Shown: piece after piece, positions 19,346 through 28,114 of the stretch
Numbering within the stretch: the stretch's first letter is position 1
Layout of the letters: every line of letters begins with the position of its first letter
NCBI RefSeq assembly: GCF_036689815.1
Contig: NZ_JBAHUR010000007.1
Coordinates: 1-64,000, forward strand
Source of the DNA: Magnetovibrio sp. PR-2
GTDB lineage: Bacteria; Pseudomonadota; Alphaproteobacteria; Rhodospirillales; Magnetovibrionaceae
Direction of reading: 5' to 3'
Length of the DNA stretch: 64,000 nucleotides
Made by a program: the position numbers and the translations under genes
Notes under the pieces: model-generated
The model's input: the letters and a program-made list of their open reading frames with translations, nothing else
What the model was told of the DNA's origin: nothing
Database searches by the model: none

Positions 19346-20112
19346 TGGCTGCACGTAAACCCAAACTGGCCGTCTGGAAATTTTCGTCATGTGACGGCTG
19401 TCAGCTGAGCCTGCTGGACTGTGAAGACGAGCTTTTGGCGGTCGCGGACAAAGTCGATATTGCTTACTTCTTGGAAGCCACACGCGCGCAGTTGAAAGGG
19501 CCTTATGACATTTCTTTGGTCGAAGGCTCCGTCACTACACCGGAAGAGGCAGAGCGTATTCAGAAGGTGCGCAAGCAATCGAAGGTGTTGATCACCATCG
19601 GCGCTTGTGCGACGGCGGGCGGCATTCAGGCGTTGAAGAACTACAACAAGGTGGACGATTTCATCAACACCGTTTATGCCCATCCCGAATTTATCGAAAC
19701 GCTGGAAACCTCCACCCCCATCGCGGCCCACGTGCCTGTGGATTTGGAGCTGCGCGGCTGCCCCATTGACAAAGGTCAGCTGTTGGAAGCCTTGGGCGCG
19801 TTGTTGGTCGGGCGCAAACCGAACCTGCCCAACCACAGCCAGTGTATGGAATGCAAGATGGAAGGCACCGTGTGTGTCATGGTCGCACAAGGCAAGCCGT
19901 GCCTCGGCCCCGTGTGTCACGCGGGCTGCGGCAATATATGTCCCAGCGTGGACCGGGGGTGCTATGGCTGCTTTGGGCCCAAAGAACTGCCCAATGTTCC
20001 GGCTTTGTCAGGTCGTTTAGGCGAGCTGGGCTTTAGTAAGAAAGAACGCAGCGATCTGTTACGCACATTCAATGTGGCCGCCTTTGACGAAGCGGAGAAG
20101 TCCCATGGCTAA
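19345..20112 (+). CDS. hydD: Group 3b hydrogenase delta (small) subunit
   Basis: Small subunit of the [NiFe] core, 255 aa. Proximal cluster ligands are seen in [24 protein letters not shown] and [11 protein letters not shown]-terminal Cys-rich part ([33 protein letters not shown]) binds further Fe-S clusters. There is no Tat signal peptide, so the enzyme is cytoplasmic, as expected for group 3b. The stop overlaps the alpha-subunit start by eight bases. Confidence 0.95.
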   Translation: MAARKPKLAVWKFSSCDGCQLSLLDCEDELLAVADKVDIAYFLEATRAQLKGPYDISLVEGSVTTPEEAERIQKVRKQSKVLITIGACATAGGIQALKNYNKVDDFINTVYAHPEFIETLETSTPIAAHVPVDLELRGCPIDKGQLLEALGALLVGRKPNLPNHSQCMECKMEGTVCVMVAQGKPCLGPVCHAGCGNICPSVDRGCYGCFGPKELPNVPALSGRLGELGFSKKERSDLLRTFNVAAFDEAEKSHG

Positions 20113-21412
20113 ACAGACCCAAAAATCTCAAAGCCGCAAAATCAAAGTCGATGCCTTGTCCCGCGTTGAAGGCGAAGGTGCTTTGGACCTGCACATCCGC
20201 AATGGTGAAATCAAGGATCTGAAGTTCCGCATCTTTGAGCCGCCGCGTTTCTTCGAAGCCTTTTTGGAAGGGCGCGATTTTACCGAAGCCCCGGACATCA
20301 CGTCACGCATCTGCGGTATTTGCCCCATCGCTTATCAAATGGGTGCGGCTCAGGCCATGGAAGACGCCCTGGGCGTTTCGGTAACGGGGCCGCTGCGCGA
20401 TCTGCGCCGCTTGATCTATTGCGGTGAATGGATAGAAAGCCACGTTTTGCACGCCGCCATGCTGCACGCACCGGATTTTTTGGGGTTGGATGACGCGCTG
20501 CAAATCGCCAAAGCCAATCCCGAATTGGTGAAAAAAGCCTTGCGTCTTAAAAAGATCGGCAACGATATTTTGGACGTCGTCGGTGGGCGGGCTGTGCACC
20601 CGGTGAACTTGAAGGTTGGCGGTTTTTATAAATCCCCCAGTGTTGAAAAAGTGCGTGGCCTGATTGAGGATTTGAAGTGGGCCATTGAAGCATCGCGCGA
20701 ACTCACGCTGGCGTTCGGCGGGTTCGATTTTCCCGACTTCGATTATGACTACACCTGTGTCTCGCTTCGCCATGATGATGAATACGCCATCCACGAAGGG
20801 CGCATAGTGTCGAACCGTGGCTTGGATATTCCCGTGGCCGAGTTCCGCGATCATTTTGGTGAAGAACACGTCGAGCATTCCAACGCTCTGCATGGCACGC
20901 ACCCAGACGGGCCGTACTTGGTCGGTCCCATTGCGCGCTACAACAACAACTTCGATCAGTTGTCGGACTTGGCGAAAAAGACGGCAAAAGAAGCGGGACT
21001 TGAAAAGGTCGTCACCAATCCGTTCAAAAGCATTGTCGTGCGTATGGTTGAAACGGTTTATGCGTTTGAGGAATCTTTGCGCATAGCGGAAAATTATGAA
21101 CTTCCCGACGCGTCGTGCGTGGAGGTGACGCCGGGCAAAGGCACCGGACACGGCTGCACCGAAGCCCCGCGCGGCATTTGTTATCACGGCTATAGCCTGA
21201 ACAAAAAAGGCCTCATCACCAAAGCCACCATCGTGCCGCCCACGGCGCAAAACCAAAAGCAGATCGAACAAGACCTGCGCGGTGTGGTTGAAAAGAACTT
21301 GAAGCTCAAAGACGAAGACTTGAAGTGGCGCTGCGAACAAGCCATCCGCAACTATGATCCGTGTATCTCATGCGCAACGCACTTCTTGGATTTGCGCGTC
21401 AGGCGGGATTGA
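20105..21412 (+). CDS. hydA: Group 3b hydrogenase alpha (large, NiFe) subunit
   Basis: Catalytic subunit carrying the NiFe(CN)2CO centre, 435 aa. Both nickel-binding motifs are intact: [14 protein letters not shown] (RxCGxC) and [13 protein letters not shown] (DPCxxCxxH). Nine residues follow the His, a short maturation tail to be removed by the protease encoded next. [12 protein letters not shown] is also conserved. Start ATG 20105 inside the delta-subunit end. It can oxidise H2, evolve H2, or reduce sulfur or polysulfide in related enzymes; direction here is unknown. Confidence 0.96.
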   Translation: MAKQTQKSQSRKIKVDALSRVEGEGALDLHIRNGEIKDLKFRIFEPPRFFEAFLEGRDFTEAPDITSRICGICPIAYQMGAAQAMEDALGVSVTGPLRDLRRLIYCGEWIESHVLHAAMLHAPDFLGLDDALQIAKANPELVKKALRLKKIGNDILDVVGGRAVHPVNLKVGGFYKSPSVEKVRGLIEDLKWAIEASRELTLAFGGFDFPDFDYDYTCVSLRHDDEYAIHEGRIVSNRGLDIPVAEFRDHFGEEHVEHSNALHGTHPDGPYLVGPIARYNNNFDQLSDLAKKTAKEAGLEKVVTNPFKSIVVRMVETVYAFEESLRIAENYELPDASCVEVTPGKGTGHGCTEAPRGICYHGYSLNKKGLITKATIVPPTAQNQKQIEQDLRGVVEKNLKLKDEDLKWRCEQAIRNYDPCISCATHFLDLRVRRD

Positions 21413-21413
21413 T

Positions 21414-21854
21414 ATGGCGTTGGTGATTGGTGTCGGCAACGCCATGCGCGGCGATGACGGGCTCGGCGCGGCGGTTGTTGACGCCTTGAGCGATCATCCC
21501 GGCATTGAAACCTTTGCGTTCGACGGCGACGGCATAGAGCTGATGGTGTTGTGGCAAGGGCGACACCATGTGGTGGTGGTGGACGCGACCCAATCGGACA
21601 AGCCTGCGGGAACCCTTCAGAGATTTGAAGCCCACGAAGCGGAACTCCCACAAAATTTGTTTCGCCACTCTACCCACCAGTTCGGCGTTGTCGAGGCCGT
21701 GGAAATGGCCCGCGTTTTGGGTGATTTCCCGGACCGCTTGACGGTGATCGGCGTCGAAGGGGCTGATTTCACATTGGGCGCGGGGCTAAGCGACGCCGTA
21801 AAGGGTGCGTTGGATGACGCCGTGGCTGAAGTTTTGAAGGCTTGTCAGCCTTAA
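21414..21854 (+). CDS. Hydrogenase maturation protease
   Basis: HycI/HyaD-family endopeptidase that trims the large-subunit C-terminus after nickel insertion. 146 aa. GVGNAMRGDDGLGAAVVDAL carries the nickel-sensing Asp, VVVVDATQS the second acidic site and RHSTHQFGVVEAV the conserved His. It starts one base after the large-subunit stop. The general hypABCDEF assembly genes are not in the window and must be elsewhere. Confidence 0.93.
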   Translation: MALVIGVGNAMRGDDGLGAAVVDALSDHPGIETFAFDGDGIELMVLWQGRHHVVVVDATQSDKPAGTLQRFEAHEAELPQNLFRHSTHQFGVVEAVEMARVLGDFPDRLTVIGVEGADFTLGAGLSDAVKGALDDAVAEVLKACQP

Positions 21855-21893
21855 CGGCTTGCCCCATCCCGCCCATCGCGCTAAACACGGGCC

Positions 21894-23720
21894 ATGGCTG
21901 CACCACTTCTCACTTTGCGCAACATTCACCTGACCTTCGGCGGAACGCCGTTGTTGGAAGGTGCGGACTTGGTCGTCGAGCCGGGCGAACGTTTGTGCCT
22001 GGTTGGGCGCAATGGCTGCGGCAAATCCACGTTTTTGAAAATCGCAGCGGGTATGATCGAACCGGACAAGGGCGAGCGTGTGTTGCAAACCGGAAAATCT
22101 GTCGCTTACCTGCCCCAAGAACCGGACCTGTCTGAGTATGCGACCACTTTGGACTATGTCGAGGCCGGTATGGGCCCGCACGACGAGGTCTATCGTGCGC
22201 AAATCCTGTTGGCGGACTTAGGTCTGAGCGGTTTGGAAGACCCCAAAACCTTATCGGGCGGTGAAGCGCGCCGGGCGGCGCTCGCACGCGCCTTGGCACC
22301 CCAGCCCGACATCTTGCTGTTGGACGAGCCCACCAACCACTTGGACTTGCCGATTATTGAGTGGCTCGAAAAGGAACTGAATGCCATCAATGCGGCCTTG
22401 GTGGTGATCAGCCACGACCGCACATTTTTGGCAAATGTGTCCCAATCCACCGTTTGGATTTACCAAGGCATCACCCACAAGCTGCCCAAGTCCTTTGCGC
22501 ACTTCGAAGAATGGCGCGATGAAACGGTGGAGCAGTTGGAGCTGGACCGCCACAAGCTGGACCGCAAAATCGTGCGGGAACTGCACTGGTTGCAACGCGG
22601 CGTCACCGGGCGACGTAAACGCAACATGGGGCGACTGCGCCGTTTGAACGATTTGCGCGAAGAACGTCGGGACCAGCGGTCCTTGGGCGGTAGCGTCAAA
22701 ATCACCACGTCGGAAACCGGACAATCGGGCAAGCGTGTGGTGGAAGCGGAAAACATCTGCAAGGCCTATGGCGACAACACCATCGTCAAAAACTTTTCCA
22801 TCAAAGTCATGCGTGGCGACCGTTTGGGCATTGTCGGTGCCAACGGTGCGGGCAAAACGACGTTGCTCAATATGCTGATCGGGAAACTCCAACCCGACAG
22901 TGGTGAGATTGATATGGGTACCAAGATTGAGCTCGCGACCCTGGATCAGATGCGCGATGCCCTAAACCCCAACTGGTCGCTCAAAGACGCCATGACGGGC
23001 AAAAGCGGCGATGCGGTGACCATCGGCGGCAAACAAAAGCACGTCATGGGCTATATGCAGGACTTTCTATTTTCCCCGGAACAAGCCAACACCCCGGTGC
23101 ATGCGCTTTCCGGTGGCGAGCGGGGCCGTTTGATGCTGGCGCGTGCATTGGCTCAGCCTGCGAACGTTTTGGTGCTGGACGAGCCCACCAACGATTTGGA
23201 TTTGGAAACGCTGGATTTGTTGCAGGAAATGATCTCGGATTTCGACGGCACCGTGATTTTGGTCAGCCACGACCGTGACTTTCTAGACCGGGTGGTGACG
23301 TCTGTCATCATCAACGAAAATGACCGGGGCGGGGCCGGGGCTTGGCGCGAATACCCCGGCGGCTATTCCGATATGATCGCGCAACGCGGTGCCGGCATTA
23401 CGGCGCGCGAAGCCCCAAAGGTGGAAGACAAAGCGGCCAAGCCCAAAAAAAAATCGGCTGCGAAGTCCGAAGGCGAGAAGCTCAAGCTGTCCTATAAAGA
23501 AAAGTACGCGCTGGAGACACTGCCCGGGAAAATGGAAGAGCTGCAAGCCGACATCGATAAACTGCAGGCCAAAATGGACGATCCGGACTTGTACCAAAAA
23601 GACCCGGAAACCTTCAGCAAAGCCGCAAACTTGTTGGAAGCCAAATCCATCGAACTGCGCGACGCCGAAGAACAGTGGCTGACTTTGGAAGTCCTGCGCG
23701 AAGAGATCGAAGGGTCTTAA
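21894..23720 (+). CDS. ABC-F family ATPase (Uup-like)
   Basis: 608 aa with two ABC domains and no membrane segments, so a ribosome-associated ABC-F protein rather than a transporter. First domain: GRNGCGKST, LSGGEARRAALARAL, LLLDEPTNHLDL. Second: GANGAGKTT, LSGGERGRLMLARAL, VLDEPTNDLDL. A Lys-rich linker and C-terminal coiled coil (LPGKMEELQADIDKLQAKM) match Uup, whose coiled coil binds nucleic acid. Its stop overlaps the stop of the convergent EamA gene by four bases. Confidence 0.93.
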   Translation: MAAPLLTLRNIHLTFGGTPLLEGADLVVEPGERLCLVGRNGCGKSTFLKIAAGMIEPDKGERVLQTGKSVAYLPQEPDLSEYATTLDYVEAGMGPHDEVYRAQILLADLGLSGLEDPKTLSGGEARRAALARALAPQPDILLLDEPTNHLDLPIIEWLEKELNAINAALVVISHDRTFLANVSQSTVWIYQGITHKLPKSFAHFEEWRDETVEQLELDRHKLDRKIVRELHWLQRGVTGRRKRNMGRLRRLNDLREERRDQRSLGGSVKITTSETGQSGKRVVEAENICKAYGDNTIVKNFSIKVMRGDRLGIVGANGAGKTTLLNMLIGKLQPDSGEIDMGTKIELATLDQMRDALNPNWSLKDAMTGKSGDAVTIGGKQKHVMGYMQDFLFSPEQANTPVHALSGGERGRLMLARALAQPANVLVLDEPTNDLDLETLDLLQEMISDFDGTVILVSHDRDFLDRVVTSVIINENDRGGAGAWREYPGGYSDMIAQRGAGITAREAPKVEDKAAKPKKKSAAKSEGEKLKLSYKEKYALETLPGKMEELQADIDKLQAKMDDPDLYQKDPETFSKAANLLEAKSIELRDAEEQWLTLEVLREEIEGS

Positions 23721-24610
23721 GCGCTTTTGTGGGCGGTGAGTTGCAACACCACCATGGCCCCCACCACCAAAGCCAAGCCTGGAAAGGTCAGCATGGGCGG
23801 GGCGGCGTCGCCCAAAATCAAGCCGATCACCAACACCAATGCTGGGTTTAAGTAGGTGTACGACAACACCTTGGTCGGCCCGACGATGGTGGAGCTCCAA
23901 TGAAAAATGAAAAAGGTGATGACGGTGGTGAACACTGCCAAATAGCCGATGCCCAAATAGATGTTCATAGGCACTTCGCCCCAAGCGGTGGCTTGCAGAT
24001 TGGGAAACGATATCAGCAACATCCAAAAGGCCCCCGTGGTCAGCACCCAAAAGCTCATGCGCGCCATGGGTTCGCCGCGATGCAGGAACTTCACCAAAGG
24101 GCCGTAAAGCGCCATAGAGCACGTGCCCAGCAAAAAGATCGTATCGCCCTTATTCCATGCCATGCCCAGCAAATCGGAAAAGTTGCCGCGATAGATGACC
24201 CAAATCGCGCCGACCAATCCCAAGCCAAGGGCCGCCATGGAACGTTTTTTCAGCCGTTCTTTGAGCAAAAATGCAGACACCACGGCTGCGATCAATGGGG
24301 TGAGGGTGAAGATCGTCGCGGTGTTGAGCGGGCTGGTGTAGCGCAGCGCCTCGAACATGGCCCAGAAAAAGCCCACCATGAAGGCGCTGACGGTGCCATA
24401 ACGGGCCAAATCTTTGAGCGACGGCAAGGGCAGTCCCACCCGCCAAGCCACCAAGGGGCCGAACAGCACAGCCGCCAGCGAAAAGCGCAAAAACGCCATG
24501 ACGGAGCTGTCCAGCCCATGCGCAATCATCCCCACCACGGGAAATGAGGTGGAGACCAGCACAGTGGCAAACAAGGTCCAGCTTTGGGCGCGGCGTTCAA
24601 GCTCTGTCAT
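23717..24610 (-). CDS. EamA/DMT-family membrane transporter
   Basis: 297 aa with about ten membrane helices arranged as two repeats of five (for example FLRFSLAAVLFGPLVAWRVG and SYTYLNPALVLVIGLILGD). The second-repeat SYTYLNPALVLVIG signature is typical of drug/metabolite exporters. The substrate cannot be told. I use ATG 24610 (MTELERRAQS); a TTG 36 bases upstream also lies in frame. It converges with the ABC-F gene. Confidence 0.88.
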   Translation of the reverse strand: MTELERRAQSWTLFATVLVSTSFPVVGMIAHGLDSSVMAFLRFSLAAVLFGPLVAWRVGLPLPSLKDLARYGTVSAFMVGFFWAMFEALRYTSPLNTATIFTLTPLIAAVVSAFLLKERLKKRSMAALGLGLVGAIWVIYRGNFSDLLGMAWNKGDTIFLLGTCSMALYGPLVKFLHRGEPMARMSFWVLTTGAFWMLLISFPNLQATAWGEVPMNIYLGIGYLAVFTTVITFFIFHWSSTIVGPTKVLSYTYLNPALVLVIGLILGDAAPPMLTFPGLALVVGAMVVLQLTAHKSA

Positions 24611-24766
24611 GGCATAACCAATGGAGTTTGTTGCCCCTCTTGGCAAGCAGAACTTGCCGGGTGGGCCAAGTTTTTCCGCCTATGAGCATTTGGAAGTGGC
24701 GTATTTTCAAGAGCTTAGTTCAGGCATGGCTGTTGCAATGCATTGGCTAAGATATGGAGAATGCAT

Positions 24767-25189
24767 ATGGCCACCGTCACCGACCAAGTCGACTTGATCC
24801 TGTCCGAAGTCCAACTGCTCAACGCCAAACGCTATGGTTTGAGCCAGGAAGACTTCGACAATTTCGCCAATTTGATGCGGGGACACCGCGATGGCGAAGA
24901 CGCTCCAGCCACCGACGATATGGTGCAATCCGACGAAGCCATCGTCGATACCCTCAAAGGCCGCATGCAGGACTGGGTGATGGCGCGCATGAAGTCCCGA
25001 ACCATGAACGATATGCAAAAAGACGTTCTGGGGTACGATCCAGATCAGCTGAAATACATGTCTGCCGAAGATTTGATGTTCGACATGGTCGGTCGGCGTG
25101 ATGATGAAAAACGTCATGATTCCAGCGGGATTTCTTCGCTGCTGAACACGCATTTCGATTTGAATCTTCTGCAAATGTTGCAGGGTTGA
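24767..25189 (+). CDS. Small cytoplasmic protein of unknown function
   Basis: 140 aa, no signal peptide or membrane segment, acidic and Met/Asp-rich, mostly helical. I do not recognise it. Three ATGs/TTG lie close together; ATG 24767 has GGAGA at a suitable distance. It is preceded by the start region of the divergent transporter gene and followed by a GIY-YIG gene on the other strand, so it is probably its own transcription unit. Codon use matches the neighbours, which supports a real gene. Confidence 0.65.
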   Translation: MATVTDQVDLILSEVQLLNAKRYGLSQEDFDNFANLMRGHRDGEDAPATDDMVQSDEAIVDTLKGRMQDWVMARMKSRTMNDMQKDVLGYDPDQLKYMSAEDLMFDMVGRRDDEKRHDSSGISSLLNTHFDLNLLQMLQG

Positions 25190-25247
25190 CGCGGAATTCC
25201 AGGGGGCATCCGCTTTACCTTCTATACTGTCACGGTCATCCACGTTT

Positions 25248-25535
25248 TCACCCCAGTTGAGTGAAGAGATCATCCCACTTCGGGTTTACACCTAAAATTA
25301 GCCGGACTTTCCACGCTCGCGGCCAATGCTTCATGTTCTTTTCACGCTGTATAGCCACGCGGATATCGTCATACGGTTCCATATAGACCAATTGTTTGAG
25401 ACCGTACTTCTTGGTGAAACCATCGACCACACCCTCGCGGTGTTCCCAAACCCGCCGTGTGAGATCACTGGTCACGCCCACATAGAGCGTGCCATTGGGT
25501 CGATTTGTCATGATGTATACCCATCCGCCAGACAT
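25248..25535 (-). CDS. GIY-YIG domain protein (UPF0213/YhbQ-like)
   Basis: 95 aa single-domain GIY-YIG nuclease-fold protein. It shows WVYIMTNRPNGTLYVGVTSD (the family's YIM/L-YVG variant), the catalytic Arg in LTRRVWEHREG and the conserved Glu region with REKNMKHWPRAWKVRLI. These small stand-alone proteins are common in alphaproteobacteria, often in several copies, and are suspected DNA-repair or mobile-element-linked nucleases. Here it lies next to a palindromic intergenic repeat. Confidence 0.9.
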   Translation of the reverse strand: MSGGWVYIMTNRPNGTLYVGVTSDLTRRVWEHREGVVDGFTKKYGLKQLVYMEPYDDIRVAIQREKNMKHWPRAWKVRLILGVNPKWDDLFTQLG

Positions 25536-25599
25536 TTCGGAATATTAAGTGTTTCCCGTGAGTTCCGCTATAATGGCGTTTGCGGCTCTATGCACGACT

Positions 25600-25715
25600 G
25601 CACACCCTCCACCGTCACCACCGGACTTGTTCCGGTGGTCCATTGCTGGTTCTTCGTGTGTGTCAAGACGTGGATGGCCGTGACAAGCACGGCCATGACG
25701 GAAATGAGGCAATAG
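25600..25715. repeat. Palindromic intergenic repeat element with two hairpins
   Basis: Two perfect inverted repeats stand side by side: CCACCGGA/TCCGGTGG around CTTGT (25618-25638) and ATGGCCGTG/CACGGCCAT around ACAAG (25674-25696). Both loops hold the same ACAAG pentamer (or its complement). The minus strand of this block reads as an apparent RHGRACHGHPRLD-type peptide that recurs as a false ORF in many alphaproteobacterial genomes, a mark of a dispersed non-coding repeat. Boundaries are approximate. Confidence 0.75.
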
Positions 25716-25756
25716 CACGTTTTGACAGGATCCCAAAAGAAGGGGGCACGACTAAA

Positions 25757-25909
25757 TTAGATAGATGTGTATCGATATGTCCGCCATTCATTTAGCATTT
25801 GATCGAAATAGGTCTGGTCAAACTTCAGCAAATCAATTTCGCGAACCTCATGACCATCTGCCCAGGTAATAAAGGTAGAATAGAAGGCTGAAGTGTATGA
25901 TCGGACAAT
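25757..25909 (-). pseudogene. Possible gene remnant between repeat and U32 gene
   Basis: The minus strand is open for about 50 codons ending TAA at 25757-25759 and reads with coding-like composition (FITWADGHEVREIDLLKFDQ, then YFDQMLNEWRTY). It is blocked upstream by a TAG at 25910-25912 and has no good start. Another frame just upstream also reads well, which suggests a frameshifted remnant. I recognise no family. The rest of 25536-26015 shows only the palindromic repeat. Confidence 0.3.
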
Positions 25910-26015
25910 CTACGAAAGCTCACAACAGGCTCCAATCGGATTTTGAAACTACGCAGTGATGTCCGCACGTCGAAAAACCTACCCAAACGCACCCGGGACG
26001 CGATATATAGGGCGC

Positions 26016-27638
26016 ATGACTGATCACCGTTCCGAACTTCTCATGCCTGCGGGCTCGCTTTCCAAGCTCAAAACCGCCATTTTGTATGGCGCGGATGCTG
26101 TGTATGCGGGCACGCCGGATTTGTCTTTGCGCATCCAATCTGAGTTTTCTTTGGAAGACTTGATGGAAGGCGTGCGCTTTGTCCATGAACACGGCAAGCG
26201 CATTTATCTGACGCTGAATTTGTTCACCCACAACAAAGACATCGAAAAGCTGCCGGAATTTGTCAAAACCATCCGCCAAGTGAACCCCGACGGGTTGATT
26301 ATCGCAGACCAGGGCGTGTTTCATTTCCTGCGCGAACATGCGCCGGAGCTGGATTTGCACGTGTCCACCCAAGCCAATGCGTGTTCGTGGCTGACGGTCA
26401 AAAGCTGGGAAGCCATGGGGGCGAAGCTGTGCGTGTTGGCGCGCGAAGTGAGTTTTGACGAGCTGGCCGAAATCCGCGAAAAGTGCCCCGACATCAAGCT
26501 GGAGGCGTTTGTGCACGGCGCCATGTGCATGACGTATTCGGGCCGTTGTTTGTTGTCGAACTATTTGGCGGAACGCGGTGCCAACCAAGGCAATTGCGCA
26601 CAGAGCTGTCGCTGGAGCTACAAGGTCCACGCCCAAGCCAAAGACGGTACGACCTTTGAAATCACCCCGGACAACAAAGACCAGTTCGACTTCTACCTGG
26701 AAGAAGAGTTCCGCCCCGGCGAGTTTATGAAAATCGAAGAAGACGATCGCGGCTCTTACATTATGAACGCAAAAGACCTGTGCTTGATGCCGAAGTTGGA
26801 TGAGTATCTCAAGCTCGGCGTTGACAGTCTCAAGGTCGAAGGGCGCAACAAAAGCGAATATTACGCCGCCATTACCGCGCGGGCGTATCGCTTGGCCATT
26901 GATGATTGGTATGCGGACCCTGAAAACTGGACACCCGATCCGTATCTCCGCGAAATCTATACCCTGCAAAACCGTGGGTATTCTTTGGGTTTTCATGAAG
27001 GCCGACTGACCAACATTGCCCACAATTACGACCGCACCGACACGGTGGGCGGTTGGCTCTATGCCGGTGTGGTGGAACGTTGGGAGGGGGACGACATCAT
27101 CTTCAGTCTACGCAATGCCCTAAAAGCCGGAGCTGTGGTTGAATTCCTGTCCCCCAATGAAATTGAACCGATCCGCTTGAGGCTGTACGAATTCATTGAC
27201 GCCAAAAAAGGTACGGTGACGGAAAAAGCGTCTCCCGGTCAAGACCGCGCCATCCGCATTCCAGGCGAGCTGTTCCACAACGAAGACTTGGACCGCTTAA
27301 AAACGCTATTGCCACCCCTGTCCATTGGCCGCACCGAAGCGGTGTTGAGCGAAGACCGACAAGCCCTGTTGCACGGCAACTTGATGAGCATGGACGTGGA
27401 ACGCGGCCTGCGCGACGGGTCTGAAGAACGCCCAACGCTGAAAGGCCGCGCGCATACGGGCAAGACGCCTGCGCTGGGCTTAGAAGCGTGTTGCGGGTTG
27501 GGCTGCAACGGCTGTCATATGTTTTGGAACGACGACAAATACGCCAAAGCGCGCGAAGCGCTCAAAGCGAAAAAGATCGGTCAGATGCTGGGCAAAGACG
27601 AAGCTGAACAGTCCGTCGACACGGACGCCGCCGAATAA
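26016..27638 (+). CDS. Peptidase U32 family protein (YegQ/TrhP-like)
   Basis: 540 aa. The N-terminal half is a U32 barrel: ELLMPAGSLSKLKTAILYGA, then the family Cys cluster in FVHGAMCMTYSGRCLLSNYL and GNCAQSCRW. The fourth region EGRNKSEYYAA is also conserved. Bacterial relatives (TrhP, RlhA, UbiU/V) are Fe-S or prephenate-dependent RNA or quinone hydroxylation factors, so a protease role is doubtful. The C-terminus adds a Cys-rich end (ACCGLGCNGCHMFW), possibly a metal site. ATG 26016 is chosen over an upstream ATG lacking conservation. It ends directly against the convergent phospholipase-like gene. Confidence 0.88.
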   Translation: MTDHRSELLMPAGSLSKLKTAILYGADAVYAGTPDLSLRIQSEFSLEDLMEGVRFVHEHGKRIYLTLNLFTHNKDIEKLPEFVKTIRQVNPDGLIIADQGVFHFLREHAPELDLHVSTQANACSWLTVKSWEAMGAKLCVLAREVSFDELAEIREKCPDIKLEAFVHGAMCMTYSGRCLLSNYLAERGANQGNCAQSCRWSYKVHAQAKDGTTFEITPDNKDQFDFYLEEEFRPGEFMKIEEDDRGSYIMNAKDLCLMPKLDEYLKLGVDSLKVEGRNKSEYYAAITARAYRLAIDDWYADPENWTPDPYLREIYTLQNRGYSLGFHEGRLTNIAHNYDRTDTVGGWLYAGVVERWEGDDIIFSLRNALKAGAVVEFLSPNEIEPIRLRLYEFIDAKKGTVTEKASPGQDRAIRIPGELFHNEDLDRLKTLLPPLSIGRTEAVLSEDRQALLHGNLMSMDVERGLRDGSEERPTLKGRAHTGKTPALGLEACCGLGCNGCHMFWNDDKYAKAREALKAKKIGQMLGKDEAEQSVDTDAAE

Positions 27639-28088
27639 TTACCAATCGGGTCGCGCGCGCGAAAACAGATACATCCAGCGCATGGGCACTTCATAGGGCA
27701 TGGCGCGGCCAGACATCATGTCGTCCGCCATGTCTTTCCACATGCAACTTTGTTTGTAAGCCCATCCCATGGGATCGTCGCACGGCGTCATAGCGATAGC
27801 GTCATACATGGCGCGCGCGGCGACGTAGACCGTTTCGTTCGGATAAGACATCGCGCTGACTTCGTTCATGAAGGCAATATCGCAACCGCAGTCCCCACGG
27901 CCTTGCACGACATAACACATGTCATGGCGCATGCAGGCGTTGTCCAGCGGGTCAATGGGCGGAGCATTGCCGTTGGAATTGCCGGGGCCACACCAATTGC
28001 CCCACAGCAAAACACCGGGATCGGCCTTGGCCTCCGATACAAAGGCAAGGCTGGCGAGCAGAACCAATACGGGTAGACGTCTTTTCAT
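27639..28088 (-). CDS. Secreted phospholipase A2-like protein
   Basis: 149 aa with a signal peptide (LPVLVLLASLAFVSEAKA). The sequence WCGPGNSNGNAPPIDPLDNA followed by CMRHDMCY matches the PLA2 calcium loop and the CxxHDxCY catalytic helix, with the His/Asp dyad present. DCGCDIAFMNE and later Cys residues (MTPCDDP, QSCMW) would form disulfides. It is probably a periplasmic or secreted lipase. Its stop touches the stop of the U32 gene with no gap. It is followed upstream by the sigma-54 activator gene on the same strand, 26 bases away, so it may be the tail gene of that unit. Confidence 0.78.
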   Translation of the reverse strand: MKRRLPVLVLLASLAFVSEAKADPGVLLWGNWCGPGNSNGNAPPIDPLDNACMRHDMCYVVQGRGDCGCDIAFMNEVSAMSYPNETVYVAARAMYDAIAMTPCDDPMGWAYKQSCMWKDMADDMMSGRAMPYEVPMRWMYLFSRARPDW

Positions 28089-28114
28089 AAGTAAATGCTA
28101 ATGTGCTTGGCGCT

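Noticed and set aside
25545-25736. Minus-strand reading frame of 63 codons
   Set aside because: It lies across the two hairpins of the palindromic repeat and reads as the well-known false RHGRACHGHPRLD-type peptide; treated as non-coding repeat.
25920-27023. 367-codon minus-strand frame opposite the U32 gene
   Set aside because: Fully antisense to a clear U32-family gene; composition (His/Arg/Val-rich) is that of a shadow frame and no family motif is seen.
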